A stretch of DNA of 64,000 nt, taken from assembly GCA_014872785.1 (NCBI GenBank), contig WKFJ01000036.1, positions 62,001-126,000 on the forward strand, in the 5' to 3' direction. The stretch's first letter is position 1, and every line of letters begins with the position of its first letter. Position numbers and translations under genes: made by a program. This DNA comes from Alteromonadaceae bacterium. Lineage in GTDB: Bacteria; Pseudomonadota; Gammaproteobacteria; Enterobacterales; Alteromonadaceae. The notes beneath the pieces are model-generated. The model had not been told where the DNA came from. It saw nothing but the letters and a program-made list of their open reading frames with translations, and ran no database searches. Below, piece by piece: positions 36,751 to 47,400 of the stretch.

Positions 36751-37137
36751 ATGATGCGAACCAGCTTCTTTGTATTGTTTTTATTATCAAGCTTTAATGT
36801 CTTTGCGAGCGTCGAACGCTCCCAATTAACCAGTGCGGTTGAGTCGAAGGAACCCATTGACGATTTAGGTGCGTTTGTAACCGCTTCACGAAGCGAAATC
36901 ATCACTGTTACTTTCTTCACACAAATTGTTGATTTAAATGATGCCGTAATCGAACACGTTTGGCTGTTAAACGGTAAAGAGCAAGCGCGTGTTGAACTGA
37001 ACATTGGTTCCTTTAATTGGCGCACTTACTCGAGCAAAAGGTTAAATTATCTCTTGGAGGGCGACTGGCAAGTTCAGGTAGTTCATAACCAGCAAGTGTT
37101 ACATCAATACGACTTTACATTTCAAACGGTAGATTAA
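36751..37137 (+). CDS. DUF2914 domain protein, secreted
   Basis: This is a 128-residue protein with a signal peptide (MMRTSFFVLFLLSSFNVFAS). The mature part matches the DUF2914 pattern: RSQLTSAVESKEPIDDLGAFV, VTFFTQIVDLNDAVIEHVWLLNG, and a Trp-containing GSFNWRTYSSKRL..GDWQVQVV end. Function unknown. It lies between the YHS gene and hemC, with 206 bases before hemC. Confidence 0.82.
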   Translation: MMRTSFFVLFLLSSFNVFASVERSQLTSAVESKEPIDDLGAFVTASRSEIITVTFFTQIVDLNDAVIEHVWLLNGKEQARVELNIGSFNWRTYSSKRLNYLLEGDWQVQVVHNQQVLHQYDFTFQTVD

Positions 37138-37343
37138 AACCTGTTTATTTTTTGCGTATAAGTTTTGCGCAACTTGAGCGCGCTCTGCCAGGGAATTGCG
37201 TTGCAGGCCTAGGGGCTAAGTCATAAAGTAACTCAAGGGCTATAAAGTTAATATATAACTGGCTTGCATCCATAGCATCTGTTGTCACTCAGGTGCTATT
37301 ATCTGCCTACATCAATCTACTAACACCCATCAAATCACGTTAC

Positions 37344-38264
37344 ATGAAAAGAAAGATAAGAATCGCTACTCGAAAAAGTGCTTTGGCAATGTGGCAAGCA
37401 AACTATGTTAAAGACGCTTTGCTGGATCACCATGACGAAATTGAAGTTGAATTGGTACCTATGGTGACCAAAGGCGATAAGATCCTCGATACGCCGCTTG
37501 CAAAAGTGGGTGGTAAGGGACTTTTCATAAAAGAACTTGAAGTGGCAATGCAAGAGGGTAGAGCTGATTTAGCCGTTCACTCCATGAAAGATGTGCCTGT
37601 TGAATTGCCACAGGGCTTTGGTATTCATGCAATCTGCGAGAGAGAAGACCCTTCGGACGCGTTTGTTAGCAACACTTTTGATGATTTGGCGTCTTTACCT
37701 AACAACGCCGTTGTGGGTACGTCGAGTCTGCGCCGACAATGTCAGTTGAGAAGGATTAGACCCGATCTGCAAATTAAAGATTTACGGGGCAATGTTAACA
37801 CGCGTTTAGCTAAGTTGGATGCCGGTGAATTTGACGCAATTATTCTCGCTTCTGCTGGATTAAAAAGGCTTGGGTTTGATGAAAGAATAGCACAAAAAAT
37901 CGATGCTGAGCTGATTCTACCTGCTGTTGGCCAGGGGGCCGTCGGTATCGAGTGCCGTTCTGATGATGTCGAATTAATAGGGTTGTTAAGCGTTTTGCAT
38001 CACAGTGCAACTGCGACTCGTGTACTGGCGGAGAGAAGCTTAAATGCGAGATTACAAGGCGGTTGTCAGGTACCGATTTCCAGTTATGCAGAACTCGTCA
38101 ATAATCAAATCTTTTTGCGGGGGCGCGTTGGAACGCCTGACGGCGATAAGCTGCTTTTCGCCGAAGGTAATGCAGCGCCTGAAGAATACGAAGTGTTAGG
38201 AATTAAAGTCGCGAATGCGTTATTAGCACAGGGTGCTGATGAGATTTTAGCAAATCTCGGATAG
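37344..38264 (+). CDS. hemC: Porphobilinogen deaminase
   Basis: This is a 306-residue hydroxymethylbilane synthase that joins four porphobilinogens. The start gives [19 protein letters not shown]; an earlier in-frame start at 37293 would add residues not in the family. [12 protein letters not shown], the Arg-rich [13 protein letters not shown], and the dipyrromethane-cofactor cysteine in [15 protein letters not shown] are present. It heads hemC-hemD-hemX-hemY. In many relatives hemC is divergent from cyaA; that is not so here. Confidence 0.97.
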   Translation: MKRKIRIATRKSALAMWQANYVKDALLDHHDEIEVELVPMVTKGDKILDTPLAKVGGKGLFIKELEVAMQEGRADLAVHSMKDVPVELPQGFGIHAICEREDPSDAFVSNTFDDLASLPNNAVVGTSSLRRQCQLRRIRPDLQIKDLRGNVNTRLAKLDAGEFDAIILASAGLKRLGFDERIAQKIDAELILPAVGQGAVGIECRSDDVELIGLLSVLHHSATATRVLAERSLNARLQGGCQVPISSYAELVNNQIFLRGRVGTPDGDKLLFAEGNAAPEEYEVLGIKVANALLAQGADEILANLG

Positions 38265-38273
38265 AATACTGAG

Positions 38274-38996
38274 ATGAAGACGTTAATTGTGAGGCCTCAA
38301 CCCAGTTGTGACCTAACGTGCTTGGAACTAAATAAGCAGGGTGTTGCCACACAAGCGTTACCATTGATCTCCATTCAACCCCTGTCAGTTGCACCGGCAT
38401 TGTTAAGCACAGAGTTTTCGAGAAGTGATCTTTGCATATTGACGAGCCCCAACTGCGTAAGACAGCTCCATAGATACCAAGCTTCTTTGCCACACGATAT
38501 CCACATAGTAGCCGTAGGCAAGACAACACAAGTTCTCGCAGAGGCCTATTTTTCGAAGGTGTTGAGTCCCGAAGTATCCACAAGTGAAGGTGTTGTATCT
38601 TTGCTGCAGCCGATTGTGCATCACTTCAAGCGAGCTTTGATTATAAAAGGTATCGGGGGACGAACATTACTGCGGAGTTGGTTGTCGAAAAATGGACTGA
38701 AAGTGAGTTGCTTGTCTGTTTATCAAAGAGAGATAGTACCTAAGACAGAGCTTCCCGAAATCAATTGGCGGAATATCGAAAACGCTGTGGTTACTAGCGC
38801 CGAACAATTAGAGTTGTTAGTGGACTATTTTAAAACCGAGGATTTGGAAAAACTTAACTGGTTTCTTCCCAGCGACAGAGTGGCAACACTTGCTAAAACA
38901 AAAGGTCTTGCCAATATTATTGTAGCTGGCACCATGAACGAACAAATTTGTAAAGCCATCAGCCGTCAGACGAGGAAATTAAATGTCAGACAATAA
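38274..38996 (+). CDS. hemD: Uroporphyrinogen-III synthase
   Basis: This is a 240-residue HemD-fold protein (MKTLIVRPQPSCDLTCLELNKQG, ILTSPNCVRQL, VAVGKTTQVLAEA, IIKGIGGRTLL, VVTSAEQLELL). HemD closes hydroxymethylbilane with ring D inversion. The family varies widely, so gene order is the strongest support: it is 9 bases after hemC and overlaps hemX by 14 bases. Confidence 0.93.
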   Translation: MKTLIVRPQPSCDLTCLELNKQGVATQALPLISIQPLSVAPALLSTEFSRSDLCILTSPNCVRQLHRYQASLPHDIHIVAVGKTTQVLAEAYFSKVLSPEVSTSEGVVSLLQPIVHHFKRALIIKGIGGRTLLRSWLSKNGLKVSCLSVYQREIVPKTELPEINWRNIENAVVTSAEQLELLVDYFKTEDLEKLNWFLPSDRVATLAKTKGLANIIVAGTMNEQICKAISRQTRKLNVRQ

Positions 38997-40287
38997 ATCT
39001 GATAAGCCGGAAAAGGCCTCAGAAGCCAAGAGTGATTCGGGTGAAGTAAAAAACGACCAGACGTCCCTACCGTTAGACGGTTCGTTGCAATCAACTTCTG
39101 CGAAGGAGCAGCAAAACGCTAGCAAAGACTCCTTAAATCCCGAAGCGACGACCTCTAGCCATGATGAATCTCTTGAGCAGTTGGCGAAAGAATTGGAGTC
39201 AGCTAAAAACACAATGAAAGCCGAACCCACTACACCGAAATCTTCACCTTCTCAGCAGATTAAGGCTAGTAAAAACAAAGAACCTAGTAGAAGTGGGAAC
39301 TCACTAATATGGGTTCTTGGTTTATTTAACCTAGTGTTTGTGTGTGCTGTTGCTGCCGCTGGATATTTCGGATGGCAACATTGGCAAGCGTTTCAAAATG
39401 AACAGCAAACTCAACTGCAAGCACTCGCACAACAAAACCAAATTGCTTTAGATAGCCGAGTTCAGCAGTTAAGTGATGCTGAAAAAGCGATGAAGGCCGA
39501 AATTCAGCAATCGCTAGCACAGCAAAATGCGCAGATTACTGAACAAATGGCAATTATAAAGGATTTTCAGGGCAAAAGACCTGGCCAATGGCTGATTGCT
39601 GAGGCTAATTATTTAGCTCGGTTGGCCGGTCGTAAAGTATGGATTGAGCGAGATCTCAAAACGGCGATTGCCCTTCTCCAAGAAGCTGATGCGCGTATCG
39701 CTCAGCTCGATAGACCCTCTTTATTACCTGTTCGCCAGGCAATCGCCAATGATGTTCAAGCATTGAAATTTGCGTCTACCTCGCCTGAAACAGAACTTGC
39801 GATGCAATTAGCAACGCTGGTCGCGTTGGTGGATGAGCTCAAATTTGCGCAACCGAAAGAGTACTTTGGCCAAACAATGCCAGAAGTGACCGAATCAGTA
39901 GACGACGCCTGGTTAAATTTAGGTGTATTACTGGACTGGATTGAGGAAAATATTTTCAATTTTGAAACGCTTGACCAACCTATTGCTCCTTATCTGAATC
40001 AAACGCAACAGGAACTTTTGCGAACAGCATTGTCATCCCAATTACAGATCGCTCAACTCGCTATATTGCGTGGCGACAATGCGCTATTTCACGCGGCTTT
40101 AAAACAGGCGCAAAACAATTTGCAGAAGTTTGAATCTGGTCATGAAAGCTTCCTCGCATTTACACAAAGCCTTGAGCGATTGGTATCGACACCAGAGCAA
40201 TTCGAATTACCGCCTGAACTAACTTCTGTTAATGCGCTAATGCGTGCATTGGAGACGCAAAAAGTTGCAGGGGCGAGTGATGATTAG
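38983..40287 (+). CDS. hemX: HemX family membrane protein
   Basis: This is a 434-residue protein with a 100-residue Ser/Lys/Glu-rich cytoplasmic N-terminus, one membrane helix (about 107-130; SLIWVLGLFNLVFVCAVAAAGYFGW), a coiled coil (about 135-190) and a helical periplasmic domain with the conserved GQWLIAEANYLARLAGRK. It has no methyltransferase domain despite the name sometimes given to the family. It overlaps both hemD and hemY, so translation is coupled. Confidence 0.93.
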   Translation: MSDNKSDKPEKASEAKSDSGEVKNDQTSLPLDGSLQSTSAKEQQNASKDSLNPEATTSSHDESLEQLAKELESAKNTMKAEPTTPKSSPSQQIKASKNKEPSRSGNSLIWVLGLFNLVFVCAVAAAGYFGWQHWQAFQNEQQTQLQALAQQNQIALDSRVQQLSDAEKAMKAEIQQSLAQQNAQITEQMAIIKDFQGKRPGQWLIAEANYLARLAGRKVWIERDLKTAIALLQEADARIAQLDRPSLLPVRQAIANDVQALKFASTSPETELAMQLATLVALVDELKFAQPKEYFGQTMPEVTESVDDAWLNLGVLLDWIEENIFNFETLDQPIAPYLNQTQQELLRTALSSQLQIAQLAILRGDNALFHAALKQAQNNLQKFESGHESFLAFTQSLERLVSTPEQFELPPELTSVNALMRALETQKVAGASDD

Positions 40288-41455
40288 GCTAGTTATTATA
40301 CTTGGCGTTTTGTTGTTCGCCATTGTGTTGGGAATGACTTGGGGAACTGAATTTATCCAGAATCGCGGATACGTGCTCATCACTCGAAACGACTGGAAGA
40401 TAGAAATGAATATCCTATCGTTCACGCTAGTCGTGTTAGCTTTATATTTTGTCACTTGGTTTGTGTTTAGAATCATTGGGACACTCTTGGCGATGGGGAA
40501 TTGGTCCTTAGGCTATTGGCAAAGCAAAGGCGAAAAGAAACAAGAAAATGCGTTAACGCAGGGCTTACAAGCCTACTCAATGGGGCAGTATGACGTCGCT
40601 GAAAAGTGGCTGAGCTCTATCGAGCCTTCCCGATTTGGTGGCGCCCATTTACTATTACTGTCCAATATCGCTCATAAGAACAGCGATTCTCAAAAACAAT
40701 CAGAGATACTTACAAAAGCTGAAGCGTTGGCAACTACACGCAACTCTGCACTGGTGGTAAAAGCCAAACAGGCCATGAATATCGCTGACTTTGCAACTGC
40801 ACGTGAGAGTTTAAAGCAGTTACCCGACAAGGAACAGCGCTCTCCATTAGTGATTGAAACACTAGCACAAAGTTATGCTTTAGCGGGGGAATGGAAGCAA
40901 TTACAGGCCTACCTTCCTACTTGGAAAAAAAGCTTATCAAAAGCCCAATATCTCGAGTTGGAGAAGCGGGCCGAACTTGGCAGATATGCCGAGTTGGCGA
41001 GTAAAGAAGGTATCAATGAATTAATAGCGTTTTGGGAAAGCGCTGGACGCAAAGTGAAAAAGTCGGTTATTCATCAACAGGCTTTTGTGCAACAGTTACT
41101 CGATCAAGGCATGCACGAACAAGCGCAATCCTATTTGGTGGCGTGGCAACCAAAACAGCCCGTCGCGCAATTATTGCCAATGTTTGCCAAACTAAAACTC
41201 AAAAATCCCAGCGCTGCTTTAGCAAAATTAGAAGAATGGTTGAAGCAAACTCCAGAGTCCTTGGAGCTGTTGTCAGTGCTGGCGAAAGTTGCATTTACTG
41301 CTAACGATTACGATTTGTCGGAAAAAGTCATCAATAAGATCCTACAACTCAACCCAAAAGCACCGGAGTCTTTGCTGCTCGCCCAAATAAAAGAGCGTCA
41401 ACACAATACAGACATGGCACTAACTCTTTACAAGCGACAGCTGGAAATCAATTAA
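40280..41455 (+). CDS. hemY: HemY family TPR membrane protein
   Basis: This is a 391-residue protein starting MIRLVIILGVLLFAIVLGM, with two membrane helices near the N-terminus (about 1-22 and 38-60) and a tetratricopeptide-rich cytoplasmic or periplasmic body (LTQGLQAYSMGQYDVAEKWL through the C-terminus). It is the last gene of hemCDXY. The ATG at 40280 lies within the hemX end and is preferred over an earlier in-frame start at 40244. This HemY is not the protoporphyrinogen oxidase of Gram-positives. Its exact role in haem synthesis is uncertain. Confidence 0.93.
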   Translation: MIRLVIILGVLLFAIVLGMTWGTEFIQNRGYVLITRNDWKIEMNILSFTLVVLALYFVTWFVFRIIGTLLAMGNWSLGYWQSKGEKKQENALTQGLQAYSMGQYDVAEKWLSSIEPSRFGGAHLLLLSNIAHKNSDSQKQSEILTKAEALATTRNSALVVKAKQAMNIADFATARESLKQLPDKEQRSPLVIETLAQSYALAGEWKQLQAYLPTWKKSLSKAQYLELEKRAELGRYAELASKEGINELIAFWESAGRKVKKSVIHQQAFVQQLLDQGMHEQAQSYLVAWQPKQPVAQLLPMFAKLKLKNPSAALAKLEEWLKQTPESLELLSVLAKVAFTANDYDLSEKVINKILQLNPKAPESLLLAQIKERQHNTDMALTLYKRQLEIN

Positions 41456-41518
41456 CTATTTAGCCGATAGTTGCTACAGTGTAGTTAACATAATAATTCC
41501 AATAATACATTGTTGACC

Positions 41519-44473
41519 ATGCATAGCCGTATAGTGGATCGATTCCCCTTAGTATTCTGGGCGACCACACTGCTCTTCTTTGTTTACTCTGGATATCACC
41601 TCTGGCAGCCCGCCTCATTGGAGGTGAACCCGCAGTTCGTTCACTTTATCCACGGTACTGTGTTACTTATTGCCCTTTCGTTATTACCTAGGCAGGGAGT
41701 GGATCTTTCGGTACGTTTATTCTGGTTCTGTTGCACTGTAGCTCTGGGTATTTGGATTGCAGTAAAAGCGATACTGATCGTAGGGTTGGTCACTGACTGG
41801 GAAATTAGCCAATACACGGCAGATTTTGGCTACTTTGCGTTCTTCTTAGTATTTTTATTGTCACTACAATTTTACAATGCTGCTGAACATCAAACCAATA
41901 GGTCGTTGTTCCAACAAATCGGCGCAGTATTTTTTGTTGCAGTATTGTTCATTTACCTTGTGATTGTTCCCGCTCAATTAGATTCCACTGAGTTTAGAAA
42001 TCACTCATCACCATTTTTATTTTTTATTCTTATGGACGCTTATTTGATTTTAGCGTTTGTATATCAAGCTTATCGGGAGAAAAGCCGGGCGTGGCGACTC
42101 CGATTCAACTATCTTGCGCTGTCGTTTGCTGCTTTTTTGGTTTTGGATTCAGTTGAGTTTTTGGCCAAGCTTGGTATTTGGCAAATCCCATATCAGAAAT
42201 TATGGGAATTGGCTTGGTTCATTCCTTACTTTGGCTTTGCACTTGCCTTTAACCCGAGTATTACCGATACCATAGTGAAAAAAGTAGCGCTATACCGATA
42301 CTGGCCAACGAGCACCGCTATTTGTCTGCTCTTGTTGCCCGCGATACATATTATTGGATACAGCTCAGGCGTCTTTGACGAAGCTTCGCAAACATTAAGG
42401 GAATTTATTTTATTGCTTTGGTGCTCAGTGTTCTTATTTAGCACGGTGAAGTTCGTACCAAGAAAAAGGACAAGTAGTGGCAATTCTGTAGAAGTGGTTG
42501 AAATACAAGATGAGCCTGAGAGTCTGCAACCCGATGCAGAACATATTCCTTTTGCCTATTTCAAGTTAGATTCAGTCGGAAGAGTGCTAATCAATAACAC
42601 CAAGGCTGAGCAGTTGGTGGGTTATGCGAGTGAACAGATGCAGGGCAAGTTCTTTGTTGCACTATTGGATAAAGATGAGCCTCTGGAGCAGCTTTTGCGG
42701 TTAACCGAAGGCAATTTTATAAAGTCGGGTCTTGTAACGGACAGAACCCACGAAGCTGTATTGAATCATGCGGATGGCCAGAAGTTGGTATGCCATTTGG
42801 CCTTTACTGAACTCCCTGATAATTCTATTTCGGTTAATGTCGTTGATGTTTCCAGCTTGAAAGAGTCTGAAGCACAAGTCATCGCGCTAAAAGAGAAGTT
42901 TCTTGCCAATATAACTCATGAGTTCAGAACACCGTTGACCATTATTCAAGGCGCAATAGAAGCTGGATTATCTTTAGGTACGACGGAAGTTATTCGCAAT
43001 CGATTTGTCGCTGCCAAAAATAATACTGCGCGGGTCTTAAAGCTTGTTGATCAGTTACTTGTGTTATCAAAAGTCACAAGTGCGCCTAAGCTCGAGCTGC
43101 AGGTGCAGCCAGTTTCTGAAATTGTCAGTGCTACTTGCCAACAGTTTGCGCCTTTATGTCAAAGTAAAAATATTCAATTCGAATTTAATGTGATTAGCGG
43201 TAAATATGCAAAAATTCACGAAGACTCCCTTCAGCAAATACTTTCTAACCTTTTGAGCAATGCCTATAAATATTCTGAGCACGATGGGTTGATTAAACTC
43301 AGTATGAGCCAAAATGAAAACATGATATTGCTTTCAATTAAGGATACTGGCTGTGGTATGGACGAGGTGGAGCAACAACAGTTATTCAATCGCTTTCAAA
43401 GGGCTGGCAGTGCTCAAAAGAGCAAGGTTTTCGGCGTTGGAATTGGCCTGTCATTAGTTTCTGAACTTGTGCAGTCTCACGACTGGCACATGTCAGTAAA
43501 TTCGGCTCCGGAGCAAGGCAGCGAATTTATCATACAAATCCCTAATGAAACTGAAACAGCAGAAGTATCTACGGATTCTTTAACGATTGATTTTGACGTG
43601 CCCGAAAAAGCTGCACAAGTATCGCCAGGTATCATAGCGCCTGATGCAGAAAATAGACAAGCTTCACCATCAGCGACGAGGTTGTTATTAATTGAAGACA
43701 ACCTGGACATGCAAGACTACTTGCACTTCCTGCTTTCTCCGCATTTTTCGGTAGAGATTGTTGGCACAGGTTTGGATGGTGTGACGACGGCTACGTCAGA
43801 AGTGCCCGATATTATTATTTGTGACCTAATGCTTCCTGATATCACCGGCTACGAAGTCATAGAATCGATAAAAGCCAATCCAGTGAGTAGTCACATTCCA
43901 ATTCTCATGCTAACGGCGAAAACGGATATCGAGAGCAAGATTGAAGGGCTTAGTCGACAAGCCGACGACTTTTTAACAAAACCATTTAATTCTCAAGAAC
44001 TTAATTTAAGACTAAATAATCTTTTAAAGATTCGAGAAGACGTTCAAAAATATCTTAAAGGCACCTTTAAACAAAAGAATGTTGAAGATGCTCGAAAGGC
44101 TGCACTTCCTGATGAAGTATCAGAGCAGGCGATTACACCTCATGCAGACTTTGTGGAAAAATTACAAAGGGCGACGGAATCTCACTATGCAACTGAGCAA
44201 TTCAACTTGTCACAATTAGCATCGCTGTTGGCGATGAGTGAACGTCAATTACAAAGGAAACTCAATGCCGCCTTAGGCATGTCACCAGGGGAATATCTGC
44301 GTGAATTCCGCCTGATCAAGTCGAAACTGTTTTTGCAGCAGAATATTGCGGTTGGTCAGGTATCTGAGCGTGTTGGCTTTTCTAGCCAGGCGTATTTCAC
44401 CAAGTGTTTTAAAGAAGCCTTCGGCATTACACCTAGTGAATTTCAAAAACAAACAAGTGAGCGGGCAGATTAG
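41519..44473 (+). CDS. Hybrid sensor kinase / receiver / AraC-type regulator
   Basis: This one-protein two-component system is about 984 residues long. The order is seven or eight membrane helices (about 10-310), a PAS-like domain (about 340-450; FAYFKLDSVGRVLINNTKAEQLVGY), HisKA with the phospho-acceptor in NITHEFRTPLTIIQGAIEAG, HATPase (NLLSNAYKYSEHDG, DTGCGMDE, GVGIGLSLV), a receiver domain (LLLIEDNLDMQDYL, phospho-acceptor in IIICDLMLPDITGYEV, TAKT), and a C-terminal AraC/XylS helix-turn-helix pair (FNLSQLASLLAMSERQLQRKL, VSERVGFSSQAYFTKCFKEAFG). The membrane input differs from the periplasmic beta-propeller of classic HTCS proteins. An alternative TTG start lies 9 bases upstream. It converges on the diguanylate cyclase gene 8 bases away. 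Confidence 0.9.
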   Translation: MHSRIVDRFPLVFWATTLLFFVYSGYHLWQPASLEVNPQFVHFIHGTVLLIALSLLPRQGVDLSVRLFWFCCTVALGIWIAVKAILIVGLVTDWEISQYTADFGYFAFFLVFLLSLQFYNAAEHQTNRSLFQQIGAVFFVAVLFIYLVIVPAQLDSTEFRNHSSPFLFFILMDAYLILAFVYQAYREKSRAWRLRFNYLALSFAAFLVLDSVEFLAKLGIWQIPYQKLWELAWFIPYFGFALAFNPSITDTIVKKVALYRYWPTSTAICLLLLPAIHIIGYSSGVFDEASQTLREFILLLWCSVFLFSTVKFVPRKRTSSGNSVEVVEIQDEPESLQPDAEHIPFAYFKLDSVGRVLINNTKAEQLVGYASEQMQGKFFVALLDKDEPLEQLLRLTEGNFIKSGLVTDRTHEAVLNHADGQKLVCHLAFTELPDNSISVNVVDVSSLKESEAQVIALKEKFLANITHEFRTPLTIIQGAIEAGLSLGTTEVIRNRFVAAKNNTARVLKLVDQLLVLSKVTSAPKLELQVQPVSEIVSATCQQFAPLCQSKNIQFEFNVISGKYAKIHEDSLQQILSNLLSNAYKYSEHDGLIKLSMSQNENMILLSIKDTGCGMDEVEQQQLFNRFQRAGSAQKSKVFGVGIGLSLVSELVQSHDWHMSVNSAPEQGSEFIIQIPNETETAEVSTDSLTIDFDVPEKAAQVSPGIIAPDAENRQASPSATRLLLIEDNLDMQDYLHFLLSPHFSVEIVGTGLDGVTTATSEVPDIIICDLMLPDITGYEVIESIKANPVSSHIPILMLTAKTDIESKIEGLSRQADDFLTKPFNSQELNLRLNNLLKIREDVQKYLKGTFKQKNVEDARKAALPDEVSEQAITPHADFVEKLQRATESHYATEQFNLSQLASLLAMSERQLQRKLNAALGMSPGEYLREFRLIKSKLFLQQNIAVGQVSERVGFSSQAYFTKCFKEAFGITPSEFQKQTSERAD

Positions 44474-44481
44474 CGCAACGG

Positions 44482-47400
44482 CTAACTTGTTTTAATTTCC
44501 ACAATATCCGCCACTTCGTTAATACTCGTACAGTGAACGATTTCAGAGCGATATATATCATTTATGTCGCGTTTGGGTTTGGGTACCGCACACCAGCTTA
44601 TCCCTTGTTGCTTCTTAGCTTGGAAAAGGGCTTTGTCGCTGATTGTAGTCACCTGATCCCAGCTCATTGAGTCGGGGTTTGCCCGATCAAAGGGGTAAAA
44701 AGATAAGCCAATAGAGCACGACAACGAAATCGGGTTGTTAAAGTAACTAAACTTCTCTGATCGGATTTCATTGATGATTGTCTTTAATAACTCAAAGCTT
44801 TTTTCTTGGTTTTCCCCAATCCCCAGCAGCATAAACTCATCACCGCCCCATCGAATAAGGTGATGATCGGTGGGGAGAAGCTTGTTAATTAATGTCGCGA
44901 AATAGGAGATGGTTGCGTCACCTGCCGCGTGTCCAAGCTGATCATTAATGAGCTTCAAATTATCGATAGCAATTAGCATGATAGGCATCGCTGAGGCGTC
45001 TTCAGGCTGCTGTGAAAGACGTTTCATTTTCGCCAATGAGCCAACTAAATAATGATCTAAGAAATGACGATTGAAGATACCCGTCAGAGAATCGATTCGA
45101 TGTGCTTGTTCTAGTTCTTCATTTAGCTTTTGCAGTTCATTGTTTTGTAATGCCAATTCTTTGGTTCGTTTTGCTACTTGGCTTTCTAGTTCTTTCCTTT
45201 GCTTTTCTTCTTGGGCCAACTTACGAACTTGGTTTCGTAGTAATAAGAATATAGTAAGTCCTAACAAACTTACGTAGAAAGAGTAGGCAAGTGGCGTTTG
45301 CCAAGGTGCAGGGTGTACTCGAATTGCAAGGTTAACTTGAGGCTCACTCCATACGCCATCATTATTCGCAGCTCGTACTTTAAATTCGTAGCTACCAGGG
45401 GGTAAGTTAGTATAGGTAGCTCGTCGTCTGTTTTGCACGTCTATCCAATTGGCATCAAAGTTAGCGAGTTGATACTGATATTGGTTTTTCTCTGGCGCTG
45501 CGAAATCAAGTGCTACGTAATCAAATGAAACCAGATAATCGTCGTGTTCTAGCACTAACTTATCGAGCTGATTTGGTTGTTGGGCCGGCTTGTCAATAAC
45601 ATTGATACCCAATAGTTCGACTTTTGGGGGAGGCGTTGGAAAGAATATATCGGTTGCTAAGAAATGGTTGTAGCCGTTGGTACCACCAAAATAAATTCTT
45701 CCATCAGAATCTTTAAAAACTGCACCTTGATTAAAATCGTATCCTTGCAATCCGTGAGACGTATTGTAGTTTTCTACCTCTAAATCCACGCTATTGATTC
45801 GACTTATGCCCCTTGCAGAAGAAAGCCAAATGTTTTGTGACGTATCCTCTTGGATACCATAAATGGTATTGCTGGGTAAGCCTTTACTCTCATCAATTTG
45901 TGTAATGACAAGCTCTTCGCGGAGTCTGTCTTGATATTTCCATACACCAATGCCCGAACCTTGTGAGGCTAACCATAAATTGCCTTTGCTGTCTTCATAT
46001 AAATCGAGCAACAAAGTTGTACTGAATCCTGTTTGATTCGCGCTAGACTGCGTAAATTGCCTAACCGAATAGTCTTTAGGGTCAACACGATTGATACCTT
46101 TATCAGTTGCAGCCCAAATCCAACCGTCACTGTCTTCCAGTATCTTTAATACGTTTTTACTTGACAGTGCGACGCCATCGCTATCTTGCTCGCCAATGTT
46201 AATGAAACCACTCTTAGTTTTTTTACTGATGCCTCCGGCATAGGTCGAAACCCAAATATTGCCTTCTCTATCTTGTAGTATGTCAGTGACGCCGTTTGAA
46301 GGAAGGGACTTCTCGCCATTGCTTTGACTATCATAAATCGTCCAAGAGTCTGAACCTGCGGGTTGGAATACTAATCCACTCGCTCGGGTTCCGACCCATA
46401 AACCGTTGTCTCTATCTACCATTAACGACATTATTCTATTGTCAGGTAAACCGCTCTCCTTGGTAAGCAAATCAGTTGAACCATTGCTATTGTTTTGACG
46501 GATGATACCGCCACCATACGTTGCAACAAATAAAGTTTCGGGTCTGCGTTCAGCGAAATCAGTGACTATTTTGTGTGAATAGTCGGCACTTATTCTAGGC
46601 AGGGTATGATTAAAAACGGCGGTGGCGGGGTGCCATTTATTTAGTCCGCTGTAGGTTCCCACCCAGATAATGCCTCCTGCATCTTCGTAAATAGACATTA
46701 CTCTATTGTTGCTCAAACTATAAGGAATTTCTTCAGCAGCCTTGATGGTACTAAATTGTCCATCACTGTATATTGAAATACCGTCGTCCGTGCCGATCCA
46801 AATTGAGCCGTTAGAGTCTTGAAATAGAGAAAGAACGCGCTCATTTGCGAGGCTTGTCGCAGAGCCGGTTTCAAAATGATATTGAGTAACCGTTTGTTTA
46901 CGAACGTCGTAAAGATTTAAGCCGCTAGCAGCGGTGCCTATCCAGATATTGCCGTTACTGTCTTTTAGTAAGCTTCTTATTTGGTTTCCCGAAATCGAAT
47001 TACCTTGGTTATCATCGACCTTTCGGTAATTGCTCCATTGATTTGTCGCGGGATTAAATACATCAACCCCACCACCATTAGTGCCAACCCAAATACGGCC
47101 AAAATTGTCTTCGTTGATTGCTGTAACAAACGGGTTAGATACGCTTTTTCCGAGAGCTTCAAAATTTACTATCTCGAATCCCGTTTCATGGGGGGTTATT
47201 TTGTTTAAACCATTTTCGGTTGTTCCTACCCAAATATCACCATTCTCATCAATAAATAGCGTGTTAATGAAGAGGCTAGATAATTGGTTTGTACCGACTG
47301 ACTCAAAAGATTCTGATGTTGGATTAAACTTAACTACGCCCGTCCCAAGGGTCGCAAGCCAAATGTTGCCCTCTTTATCTAAAGATATTTCTGATAAGAC

